This document shows, piece after piece, positions 25,143 through 31,927 of a DNA stretch of 64,000 nucleotides; the first letter of the stretch is position 1; each line of letters starts with the position of its first letter. The position numbers and the translations under genes were made by a program. The notes below the pieces were generated by a model. The model saw only the letters and a list, made by a program, of their open reading frames with translations. It had not been told where the DNA came from and searched no databases. The DNA lies in assembly GCF_002846575.1 (NCBI RefSeq), contig NZ_PJND01000009.1, positions 284,331-348,330 on the forward strand. The letters are read 5' to 3'. Source of the DNA: Flavobacterium lindanitolerans. GTDB taxonomy: Bacteria; Bacteroidota; Bacteroidia; Flavobacteriales; Flavobacteriaceae.

Positions 25143-25706
25143 ATGAAACTTCACGAAATACTGAACCAAATATATCCGCTTTCTCAAGAAGCGGCTCAAA
25201 AAATCCTGAGATATAGCGGCGAAATACAATTGTCAAAAGGACATACGCTCCTGGAAGCTGATAAAAACGAAACTTCTATTTATTTTATCAAAAAAGGCAT
25301 GGTCAGGGCATTTGCTCCAAAAGAAGAAAAAGACATCACTTTTTGGTTTGGTAAGGAAGGCGACCCTATTGTTTCCATGAAAAGCTATGTAGCCAATCTT
25401 CCCGGTTATGAATGTGTGGAATTGCTAGAGGACTGCGAATTGTATGAAATCAAAAATAAAGACCTGCAGCAGCTTTTTCTTGAAGATATCCAAATAGCAA
25501 ACTGGGGACGCAAATTTGCAGAACGGCTTTTGGTGCAAACCGAAGAACGTCTTATTTCCAAATTATTCAAGTCTGCTAAAGAGCGCTATTTGGAATTGTT
25601 GGAGGAAAATCCGGATTTTGTCCAGAGAATACAGCTTGGCTATATTGCTTCTTATTTGGGAATTACACAAGTAAGCCTTAGCCGAATCAGGGCTGAAATA
25701 AAATAA
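25143..25706 (+). CDS. Crp/Fnr-family transcriptional regulator
   Basis: This 187-residue protein has a cyclic-nucleotide-binding fold at about 10-120 (ILLEADKNETSIYFIKKGMVRAFAPKEEKDITFWFG) and a C-terminal winged helix. The recognition region is LGYIASYLGITQVSLSRIRAEI, typical of the short Bacteroidota Crp-like proteins. There is no cysteine cluster for an Fe-S sensor, and the effector is unknown since the cAMP-contact residues are not conserved. The gene is an island: four composite octamer elements lie upstream and two downstream, with the SMR gene next. Its targets cannot be inferred. Confidence 0.9.
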   Translation: MKLHEILNQIYPLSQEAAQKILRYSGEIQLSKGHTLLEADKNETSIYFIKKGMVRAFAPKEEKDITFWFGKEGDPIVSMKSYVANLPGYECVELLEDCELYEIKNKDLQQLFLEDIQIANWGRKFAERLLVQTEERLISKLFKSAKERYLELLEENPDFVQRIQLGYIASYLGITQVSLSRIRAEIK

Positions 25707-25728
25707 GAAAGAATGCTAATTTCAACCA

Positions 25729-25829
25729 TTTTTTCTTTTACCTAAAAAAACAAACTTAGCACCCTAGAATTTCAGCAACTTAGCACCTCTTTCTATTCCC
25801 GCCACAGATTAGAACAATTACACAGATTC
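25729..25829 (+). repeat. Composite octamer element, copy 5
   Basis: The lead TTTTTTCTTTTACC is followed by AAACAAA, four octamers at 25755-25786 (CTTAGCAC, CCTAGAAT, TTCAGCAA, CTTAGCAC), CTCTTT, then CACAGATT, a 10-nt spacer and CACAGATT. Confidence 0.8.
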
Positions 25830-25878
25830 TAAGAAGCCTATATCTAATGATAAGAAATGCTAAAACTTATTTTAATAA

Positions 25879-25960
25879 TTTCTCTTTTACTTAAAAGCAC
25901 AAAAACTTAGTAACTCAGTACCTTAGAAGCTTAGAACCTAACAACACAAGTACCTCTTTC
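25879..25960 (+). repeat. Composite octamer element, copy 6 (six octamers)
   Basis: The lead TTTCTCTTTTAC is followed by six 8-base units at 25906-25953 (CTTAGTAA, CTCAGTAC, CTTAGAAG, CTTAGAAC, CTAACAAC, ACAAGTAC), then CTCTTTC. It is the only copy with more than four units, and it lacks the CACAGATT module. Confidence 0.8.
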
Positions 25961-26035
25961 ACTTTTTATCATTTGTAAAAAATATTTTCATCCTAAGAAC
26001 CGACCTTTGCATGGAATTTTTAAAGAAAAAAGTTT

Positions 26036-26365
26036 ATGAACTGGATTATCTTAATCATTGCAGGATTGTTTGAAGTTGCTTTTACCTTTTGTTTAGGTAA
26101 AGCTAAAGAAGCCACAGGCAATGAAGCTTATGCATGGTATGGTGGTTTTCTTGTTGCGTGTATTATTAGTATGTCGCTATTGATTAAAGCCACACAAAAT
26201 CTTCCACTTGGAACGGCCTATGCTGTATGGACAGGTATTGGTGCCGTAGGAACCGTATTGCTTGGAATATTTGTTTTTAAAGACCCTGCCAATTTCTGGA
26301 GAATCTTTTTTATTGTAACATTGATTGCTTCCATTGTAGGACTGAAAGCCGTTTCAGCTCATTAA
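26036..26365 (+). CDS. Small multidrug resistance (SMR) family transporter, Gdx/SugE-like
   Basis: This 109-residue protein has four membrane helices. The essential membrane Glu13 (IAGLFEVAF) that couples protons to substrate is present, together with the conserved GTAYAVWTGIGAVG turn of helix 3. SMR proteins are dual-topology homodimers that exchange protons for guanidinium-like or quaternary ammonium cations. The single-gene arrangement and WTGIGA sequence favour the Gdx/SugE branch, but subfamily assignment by eye is uncertain. It is convergent with the siderophore-interacting protein gene, with a shared terminator between them. Confidence 0.9.
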   Translation: MNWIILIIAGLFEVAFTFCLGKAKEATGNEAYAWYGGFLVACIISMSLLIKATQNLPLGTAYAVWTGIGAVGTVLLGIFVFKDPANFWRIFFIVTLIASIVGLKAVSAH

Positions 26366-26387
26366 TAAACAATATCTGAAATACATT

Positions 26388-26413
26388 AGCGGGCTGTTAC
26401 AGCCCGCTTTTTC
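26388..26413. terminator. Bidirectional terminator whose loop holds the SIP stop codon
   Basis: A 9-bp stem AGCGGGCTG / CAGCCCGCT has the loop TTA and is followed by TTTTT. The loop (26397-26399), read on the minus strand, is the TAA stop codon of the siderophore-interacting protein gene, so the hairpin is half coding. T-richness on the minus side is weak. Confidence 0.8.
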
Positions 26414-27125
26414 CATCTGCCCAATAGGGTTCTGTTTTTATCTTTTTACTACTGATTCCTTTTGACAACAAAAACTTTCGGAAAGCCTGAATTGATTTTG
26501 TCCGTCCTGTCAGATAAAAAACCGTATCTACTGCTGTTAGCCAAAAATCTTCTTCCCATTCCTTTACAATGTCGATAACAGGCTGAGCGGGATATTCTGA
26601 TGATTTGCCTACAATTTTCACGGAGCTGCCCAATCTTTCTGCCCAATCCTGATGCGGTTCATCAAGTTCTGCAAAACCAAAGAAAAATTCGCCTCTGCGT
26701 TCCGCTTCTTCTTCCATGCATTTCATCCAGCCTAAGGAAGTTTCATCGCCAAATAAAAAATGGTTTACCCGGTTTTCAGAGTAATAAAGTTTTCCACCCG
26801 GACCCAACAACTTTGCCCTATCCCCCATTTTTAATCCTTCTACCCAGTTGCTTCCCGGTCCCAGGCCGTGCAGATAGAATACAATTTCACAAAATCCTGT
26901 TTTGGCATCAAAAGCAGATAGCGTATAATGGCGGTATTCCGTATCATTAACCCGTACTTTAACTACATTGCCCGGCATAAATTTTATCTTTCTGAAATCG
27001 CCTTCAAAACGCACTCTTTTTAATTTTTCATCTAAATATTCTACATTGGTTATAACTGTTTCATACATGAATCGCTGATACACAACTTCCATGGTATCTC
27101 CCAGCCATTTTGGTACTTTTGTCAT
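26397..27125 (-). CDS. Siderophore-interacting protein (FAD-binding ferric-siderophore reductase family)
   Basis: This 242-residue protein has an N-terminal FAD-binding barrel with the flavin motif RHYTLSAFDAKTG (about 62-74) and the GPGSNWVEGLKMGD loop, then a C-terminal NAD(P)H-binding-like SIP domain (LFGDETSLGWMKCMEEEAERRG). Such proteins reduce ferric iron in siderophores in the cytosol to release Fe2+. It is divergent from an AraC-family gene, with a clear direct-repeat operator between them. That pairing suggests iron- or siderophore-dependent control. No siderophore uptake receptor is present in the window. Confidence 0.88.
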   Translation of the reverse strand: MTKVPKWLGDTMEVVYQRFMYETVITNVEYLDEKLKRVRFEGDFRKIKFMPGNVVKVRVNDTEYRHYTLSAFDAKTGFCEIVFYLHGLGPGSNWVEGLKMGDRAKLLGPGGKLYYSENRVNHFLFGDETSLGWMKCMEEEAERRGEFFFGFAELDEPHQDWAERLGSSVKIVGKSSEYPAQPVIDIVKEWEEDFWLTAVDTVFYLTGRTKSIQAFRKFLLSKGISSKKIKTEPYWADGKSGL

Positions 27126-27137
27126 TTTTGATTTTTA

Positions 27138-27170
27138 TTTGTTTAGATTGATTCTAAATAATTATCTTTG
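27138..27170 (+). promoter_or_regulatory. Consensus promoter of the AraC-family gene
   Basis: TTTG (27138-27141), a 21-nt spacer and TATCTTTG (27163-27170) match the Bacteroidota consensus. With the start codon at 27242 the leader is about 65 nt and contains both operator repeats, as expected for autorepression. Confidence 0.75.
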
Positions 27171-27202
27171 TACAAATGTCTGCTATTCTTGCCTATTTTA
27201 GT

Positions 27203-27237
27203 TACGCAAGACGGATGTTGTTTTACGCAAAACGGAT
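27203..27237 (+). promoter_or_regulatory. AraC-type direct-repeat operator
   Basis: TACGCAAGACGGAT (27203-27216) and TACGCAAAACGGAT (27224-27237) are identical at 13 of 14 positions and start 21 bp apart, two helical turns. Tandem half-sites at this spacing are how AraC-family monomers bind. The site lies downstream of the AraC promoter and upstream of the divergent SIP gene. Confidence 0.8.
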
Positions 27238-27241
27238 TAGG

Positions 27242-28240
27242 ATGAGAATTACCATAAATGATAGCGATTTGGATGAAATTATTTTTGAAAAAGATTTTCA
27301 TGCAGCTTATGACGGGTTAACAGATATTGTGGAACAGGAAACCCAACTGTTTGATAACAAGATTGGGTATACTGATATTTCAGAAATATGGTTTGATGGT
27401 GTACATACGTTACGTCGCCGTTCGCAATTGAATCAGGAAGTTTGTTTGGTTGCCAAAAGTGACCTCTCTGTATTTGAGATGCATTTTTCTTTGACAGGAA
27501 GCGCCGAAGTAGAATCGCTCAATTCCAAATTTGATTATTCATTCGGACCTCAACAGCATAATTTCTTTTATTCCAGTAATTTTGAAGGAAAGTTTAGGGG
27601 CGGCAAACAGGAAAAACCCAACGAGGTTTTTGAAATCCATTTTACAGAAAACTATTTCAACCGTTTTGTTGATTCTGAAAGCAAGACTATTGATAAGTTT
27701 CTGAAGCAAATTGACAAACAGGAAATCAGTAATTGCCTGAGTCCGCACCATATGCCCATAACAGCACAGATGAATCTTATCCTTTCGCAAATTAACCAAT
27801 GCCAAAGGAAAGGTGTTTTAAAGCGATTGTACTTGGAATCAAAAATCTTAGAACTCTTCATGCTTCAGATTGAACAGTTTGAAAGCGTACAATTGACCCC
27901 AACTTCCGAAAAACTAAAAAAAGAAGATGTAGAAAAGATTTACTATGCCAAAAAATTGTTGGAACAGAACATATCAGAACCTTATTCACTTTTAGAGCTC
28001 GCCCATAAAGTAGGTCTTAATGATTTTAAACTCAAAAAAGGTTTTAAAATTCTTTTTGGTACCACTGTGTTTGGCTACTTACATGAAATTAGGATGCAAC
28101 AGTCAAAACGTATGTTGCTGGAAGAAAATAAACCGGTTAAGGAAGTAGCGGCCTACTGCGGCTATCAGTATGTACAGCATTTTACGACTGCCTTTAAAAA
28201 CAAGTTTGGTATTACACCGGGCAAACTTGCCCATTCATAA
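27242..28240 (+). CDS. AraC-family transcriptional regulator (PchR-like)
   Basis: The ATG at 27242 gives 332 residues. An in-frame ATG at 27176 would start only six bases after the -7 box and would translate through the operator repeats, so the later start is preferred. The N-terminal ligand domain is about 1-230. The C-terminal AraC DNA-binding domain has two helix-turn-helix motifs (PYSLLELAHKVGLNDFKLKKGFK and VKEVAAYCGYQYVQHFTTAFKNKFGITPG). PchR-type regulators sense ferric siderophores. With the divergent SIP gene it forms a likely iron-acquisition control pair. A terminator directly follows its stop codon. Confidence 0.9.
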   Translation: MRITINDSDLDEIIFEKDFHAAYDGLTDIVEQETQLFDNKIGYTDISEIWFDGVHTLRRRSQLNQEVCLVAKSDLSVFEMHFSLTGSAEVESLNSKFDYSFGPQQHNFFYSSNFEGKFRGGKQEKPNEVFEIHFTENYFNRFVDSESKTIDKFLKQIDKQEISNCLSPHHMPITAQMNLILSQINQCQRKGVLKRLYLESKILELFMLQIEQFESVQLTPTSEKLKKEDVEKIYYAKKLLEQNISEPYSLLELAHKVGLNDFKLKKGFKILFGTTVFGYLHEIRMQQSKRMLLEENKPVKEVAAYCGYQYVQHFTTAFKNKFGITPGKLAHS

Positions 28241-28266
28241 AAAAATCCGCTTTTAGCGGATTTTTT
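28240..28266. terminator. Bidirectional terminator
   Basis: AAAAAATCCGC, loop TTTTA, GCGGATTTTTT. It serves the AraC gene (+) and probably the small membrane protein gene (-), which ends 22 bases further on. Confidence 0.85.
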
Positions 28267-28288
28267 ATCGATAACTCGTGTATGCTTT

Positions 28289-28471
28289 TTATACACGGCC
28301 TTTCAGCGAACTGAAAACCCATGCAATGGCAAAAAAGCCTATTCCTACTGCCCCAAAACCCCAACCGGCTACATCGTCATAACGAAAGATGCCTAAGCCA
28401 ATTAGCAGCAGCCCCATCAGGACCATAACAAAGGTTGCCCAGCCCAGAATGGTGTTTTTATTCATTCCCAT
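28289..28471 (-). CDS. CAL67264-family small membrane protein
   Basis: This 60-residue protein has two membrane helices (GWATFVMVLMGLLLIGLGIF and GWGFGAVGIGFFAIAWVFSSL) joined by RYDDVA and a short basic end LKGRV. I recognise it as the small, strongly conserved Flavobacteriia family known as CAL67264-type, without a known function. Two starts, two codons apart (28471 and 28465), are possible. It is short but real by conservation of the whole sequence pattern. It is convergent with the AraC gene. Confidence 0.8.
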   Translation of the reverse strand: MGMNKNTILGWATFVMVLMGLLLIGLGIFRYDDVAGWGFGAVGIGFFAIAWVFSSLKGRV

Positions 28472-28557
28472 AAATATATTTGTTTGCTCTTTTTAAAAAG
28501 AAGTGAATTGCAAAGTTCGGTAAAATATTTGTTTTGCCGAAAGGAAAATGTTTTTTT

Positions 28558-28614
28558 GAGGTTCTGAGATGCTGAGGTTCTGAGGTGCTAAGGTTTTTCC
28601 TTAGGATCTTAGGA
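28558..28614 (-). repeat. Composite octamer element, copy 7 (minus strand)
   Basis: On the minus strand: GGTCCTAAGATCCTAAGG, AAAAA, then four octamers at 28592-28561 (CTTAGCAC, CTCAGAAC, CTCAGCAT, CTCAGAAC) and CTC. The first part encodes the last residues and the stop codon of the GyrI-methyltransferase gene. Confidence 0.8.
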
Positions 28615-29746
28615 CCTTTTTTCTTCTTTTCCTTATTTTTTTAGCGATTAATAATAAATCGGTTACGGGCGTATTTCCCGGTCCATCATCTTTTTTGCGA
28701 CGTTCATCGATAATAGTAAAACCGTTTGTTTTTAGTGTCGTAAGTAAAAATTCTGCCGGATAATAATGCATATAGATAGAATCACCGGAACTTGCTTTTT
28801 CCCATCCGGATTTTTCATAGTCATTTTCCATAGTGCTTATAAAAAACAAACCATTTTGTTCCAATACATTGTAAGCATCAGCAATAAGTTTTTGGGTTTC
28901 TTCTTTGGAAAGATAAGGCAGGCAAAAAGCACATACAATACCATCGTAAGTTTTGGAAACTTTACCCAAATCACGACAGTCCATCAACCGGAATGTTGCT
29001 GAGGGATTATTGGCTTTTGCCAATTCAATCATTTTGGGTGCCAGGTCGGTACCTAATATTTTAAAATCAGGACGTTTTCCGAGCAAATATTTGGTCACAT
29101 TACCTGGTCCGCAAGCAAGTTCCAGGATCGAGGCATTTGGTTTTGTAATATTGTCGCAAAACAGATTCAACGAATCGGCATATAGCCCGACGTCCATAAA
29201 TTTATCCTGATATCTATCGGCCAGCTTATCAAAAAGAGCTACGGCTATCTTTGTTTTATCAGTTACCTTTGGTTTTATGGGAATCCAGATTTCTTCCTCT
29301 GATTCCGGGTCGCCGTGTTTGTATTTGTCGCCTAACAATTCGAAATGTTCTCTGCTATCAAGTACATAATCTGCATTGGGAAGCCAGGTGTTAAAAATAT
29401 ATCCAAATACTTCTGCTCCGGTTTCGGGTCCGCCTTTATGTAAAAAAACAGCATATTCCCCACCTTCTAAGGTATAGCTTTCCATACCATCAGGAATACT
29501 TTCAAAATTACCTACAGCTATGGCTGCCCATTTCGTAAATTTCTTATCTGGGCTGAAATTTTCAAAATAGGTGGTATCATAGATTTGCATGGAAAACAAA
29601 TCAGTATTCAGGTTATTTGTTATTTCCTTACGTCTGGGCATAAAAGCATTCCAAAGTGCAAATGTCTGGTTATTCGCCAACGACATTTCCTTATGTATTC
29701 CAACAAGGCGTGTCATGGGAAGTGTTTTTATGATTGGCTCCATCAT
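28601..29746 (-). CDS. GyrI-like domain fused to a class I SAM-dependent methyltransferase
   Basis: This 381-residue protein has two parts. Residues about 1-160 form a GyrI/AraC effector-binding-like domain (KTLPMTRLVGIHKEMSLANNQ, YTLEGGEYAVFLHKGG), a fold that binds small hydrophobic or cationic ligands. Residues about 175-375 form a Rossmann methyltransferase with motif I LELACGPGN (about 205), motif II LGTDLAP and an MDCRDL motif. The fusion suggests ligand-coupled methylation, with an unknown substrate. The basic tail KKIRKRRKKVLRS runs into an octamer repeat element that supplies the stop codon. The start lies two bases from the stop of the YdcF gene, so the two form an operon. Confidence 0.85.
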   Translation of the reverse strand: MMEPIIKTLPMTRLVGIHKEMSLANNQTFALWNAFMPRRKEITNNLNTDLFSMQIYDTTYFENFSPDKKFTKWAAIAVGNFESIPDGMESYTLEGGEYAVFLHKGGPETGAEVFGYIFNTWLPNADYVLDSREHFELLGDKYKHGDPESEEEIWIPIKPKVTDKTKIAVALFDKLADRYQDKFMDVGLYADSLNLFCDNITKPNASILELACGPGNVTKYLLGKRPDFKILGTDLAPKMIELAKANNPSATFRLMDCRDLGKVSKTYDGIVCAFCLPYLSKEETQKLIADAYNVLEQNGLFFISTMENDYEKSGWEKASSGDSIYMHYYPAEFLLTTLKTNGFTIIDERRKKDDGPGNTPVTDLLLIAKKIRKRRKKVLRS

Positions 29747-29748
29747 AC

Positions 29749-30315
29749 TTATTTTAATCGGTCGTAATAATAAGCAAAAAATTCCCGGAATAGCGAATAA
29801 AAATCCCTGTACTCGGAATAATCAGGACTTACGCTGCTTACGTTTTCAAAACCTTCTTTCCTAAACAGCATTTTGGTTCTCGTCAGGTGAAAGTATTGGG
29901 AAACCACAATAACACTGTTGTAATGCAGACTATCTCTCATTTGAATTGCATTTGCTACAGTAGCTGTAGTATTATTGCCTTTATTGTCTACAATAATCAA
30001 AGAATACGGTATTCCTTTTTCTATCAGATATTCTTTCATTTTGTCACCTTCCAAAAAGCCTTCTTTTCCAAGTCCACCGCTAACAATAATCTTTTTTACG
30101 AGTCCATCTTTGTATAGCTTTAAACCGCATTCCATTCGTTTTTCCAACCGTTCAGACAAAGTACCATCTGTATTTACGGTTGTCCCTAAAATTACTGCTA
30201 TATCAGCCGATTTCCCTTCGTCTTTATTTCCATCAATGATGGTGTAGATGATGTGTATGCTGAACCATAAAAAAAGAAGAATACTGAAAAATCTTATTAT
30301 TTTTTTATAGTTCAT
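29749..30315 (-). CDS. YdcF/SanA-like DUF218 protein
   Basis: The ATG at 30315 gives 188 residues; an upstream TTG would add four. There is one N-terminal membrane segment (about 5-24), then a DUF218 domain with DIAVILGTTVN, the KKIIVSGGLGKEG motif, NTTATVANA and VVSQYFHLTRTKMLFRKEG. This family includes SanA and YdcF, envelope proteins linked to peptidoglycan barrier function; their activity is not settled. It is co-transcribed with the GyrI-methyltransferase gene downstream. Confidence 0.88.
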   Translation of the reverse strand: MNYKKIIRFFSILLFLWFSIHIIYTIIDGNKDEGKSADIAVILGTTVNTDGTLSERLEKRMECGLKLYKDGLVKKIIVSGGLGKEGFLEGDKMKEYLIEKGIPYSLIIVDNKGNNTTATVANAIQMRDSLHYNSVIVVSQYFHLTRTKMLFRKEGFENVSSVSPDYSEYRDFYSLFREFFAYYYDRLK

Positions 30316-30356
30316 GAGGTATATCAAATTATGAATAACTTATCCTTTCAGTTAGC

Positions 30357-30863
30357 TTATTTTTCATTCTTACTTTCATTTAAAAATCCCTCAAGAGCAT
30401 TTAAATAATACGTTTCAATATCAATTATCCTTATAGAGTTAAATTCAAAATTTTCTTCTCCTAAAAATATGCCTTTTGTACTCAACTTATTTATTCTAAA
30501 TGATTTTTCATTTATTTTAGTAATTACTCCAATAATACAATATTCACTACTTTCAAATTCAAATGCAACTAATTTTGAAGTATTTAAAAAGCTTGAAAGT
30601 AAACTTTGATAACTTTCAAGTAGTAAATCGGAAAAGGAATCGGATATTTCCTCATCATACCTCATCTTAATTATCTTATAATCAATCACTTCTTTAGATA
30701 CTTCTACTACTTTCTTTATATATTTTTTATTAATAAAAGAATATCCGTCTAATACATAATCTACAAGATTATGATTCACTAAAACCCATTGATTTCCTTC
30801 TTTTATTTTAACACCTGTAATCAACTTTGGCCTTCTACTAATTTTTACGTCTATCAGTTCCAT
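30357..30863 (-). CDS. Hypothetical protein
   Basis: This 168-residue protein starts at the ATG at 30863; a GTG at 30881 could add six residues. It is soluble, with alternating beta strands and charged turns (MELIDVKISRRPKLITGVKI, IIGVITKINEKSFRINKLSTKGIFLGEE). The second half resembles an SH3-like or Sm-like barrel by strand pattern only. I do not recognise a family. The next 1 kb upstream contains no genes. Its promoter was not identified. Confidence 0.65.
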   Translation of the reverse strand: MELIDVKISRRPKLITGVKIKEGNQWVLVNHNLVDYVLDGYSFINKKYIKKVVEVSKEVIDYKIIKMRYDEEISDSFSDLLLESYQSLLSSFLNTSKLVAFEFESSEYCIIGVITKINEKSFRINKLSTKGIFLGEENFEFNSIRIIDIETYYLNALEGFLNESKNEK

Positions 30864-31238
30864 AATATATTTTTGAATCACTTTTTCTCTTAGCGTTTTT
30901 CTTATTTAAACCAGGTTTAAATCATTTTGGCAAGAAATCAAGTGCAAAAATAGAAGAATACTTAATGAGTTTGATGCTACTATAGGTTTAAAACACCTAT
31001 ACACGAATTATTTACTATTTTTTATAAACTACTGTAAAACCCTGCATCCTTTCTAAGAGAACAAAGTGCACACATACGTCAAACTCCAAAATACATTTAT
31101 CGAATCATATCAATCAAATTCTCATTCATAACTGTCATATACTTTTTTCGTATTGCCTTATCTATAACAAAAAACAATCTTTGGCTTGTTATAATCAACT
31201 TATGAAAATGCATTAAATACTAAATACTAATTTTTTTT

Positions 31239-31314
31239 TAATAAGTGCCTCTGCAAGTTTCTTCATAAACTTTAGGTTTAGTTAATACAAAATAAAGCCC
31301 GGAGGCACTTTAAA
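31239..31314. repeat. Inverted repeat 1 of the adhesin leader
   Basis: TTTTAATAAGTGCCTC-like left arm (core AAGTGCCTC, 31243-31251) and GAGGCACTTTAAAA right arm (core 31302-31310). The 9-bp core is perfect and the loop is about 50 nt. Confidence 0.7.
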
Positions 31315-31488
31315 AAACGTTCGATTAAAAATTCACAGTTATATATAATTACACACAGAATAGAATGAAGAATAAAAGAATATTAAGGTAAGAACAGCTG
31401 CTTGCGTAATTTTTTTCAGATTAGTTTATTTTGATTAACAGCAATTATAACTTATAAAAAATGAAGAGCAGCTTTCTTTAACTACTAT

Positions 31489-31542
31489 AAAGTGCTTCCC
31501 TGCTTTTTCATGGTTTAGTTTTATGAATATGGGAAGTACTTT
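31489..31542. repeat. Inverted repeat 2 of the adhesin leader
   Basis: AAAGTGCTTCCC (31489-31500) and GGGAAGTACTTT (31531-31542) pair at 11 of 12 positions with a G-T alternative; the loop is 30 nt. A T-run follows the right arm, so it could also act as a terminator. Confidence 0.7.
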
Positions 31543-31672
31543 TTAAATAATTACGACCAAACACTTTGGAAGATAAAGACCTCTTATAATCAACAACGGG
31601 ATTTACCATACGGGGGTATAGATTTAAATTTCGTTAGTTGGAGTCAAAATTATAAGAGTTCGGGCTAAGATG

Positions 31673-31781
31673 TTAAGGTTGCTCTCCGAACATTTTTCAT
31701 AAAAAGATTTTAATCATCATAGTTTATTAAATGGAAAATTATTGCGTTATACAGAGTCAAAAAAATTGGAGAGCGCCTTAC
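31673..31781. repeat. Inverted repeat 3 of the adhesin leader, about 109 bp end to end
   Basis: The left arm (31673-31697, core GTTGCTCTCC) and right arm (31759-31781, core GGAGAGCGCC) match in inverted orientation, including flanking TAAGG and T/A-rich ends. GCTCTCC/GGAGAGC is perfect. An alternative 6-bp stem GTTCGG (31658-31663) / CCGAAC (31686-31691) competes with the left arm. Confidence 0.6.
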
Positions 31782-31927
31782 TTTTTAGCATAAGACTCAA
31801 TGAAAAAGAAAAATACGCCATACGGATATGAGCCACATCATTCTGTTATGGCTTTTATATATACTAAAAATTTCAACAATATAGCGCTGTGATAGCGCCT
31901 GTTTAACTTTAATCAAATATACTTAGA

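Larger units (their letters stand above)
25707..26035. other. 329-base intergenic region with two octamer elements
   Basis: No gene is supported. It contains composite octamer elements 5 and 6, and a weak -7 box (GACCTTTG at 26003-26010, one mismatch) about 26 bases before the SMR gene. Confidence 0.65.
30882..31927. other. 1046-base non-coding region with serial inverted repeats upstream of the adhesin gene
   Basis: AT-rich with no supported gene. Three long-arm stem-loops occur in series (31239-31314, 31489-31542, 31673-31781), followed by a GCGCT/AGCGC hairpin at 31884-31898 just before the adhesin start. The arms share an AAGTGCYTC-like core. Only very short frames exist, the longest a 30-codon one at 31800-31892. 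This may be a long regulated leader, a set of small RNAs, or an invertible segment; sequence alone does not decide. Confidence 0.55.

Noticed and set aside
24671..25960. CRISPR array
   Set aside because: Units are degenerate octamers in composite blocks without identical repeats of 23-47 bp or unique spacers, and no cas genes are near.
27176..27241. Upstream ATG for the AraC-family gene
   Set aside because: It starts six bases after the -7 box and would translate both operator repeats; the ATG at 27242 gives the normal family N-terminus.
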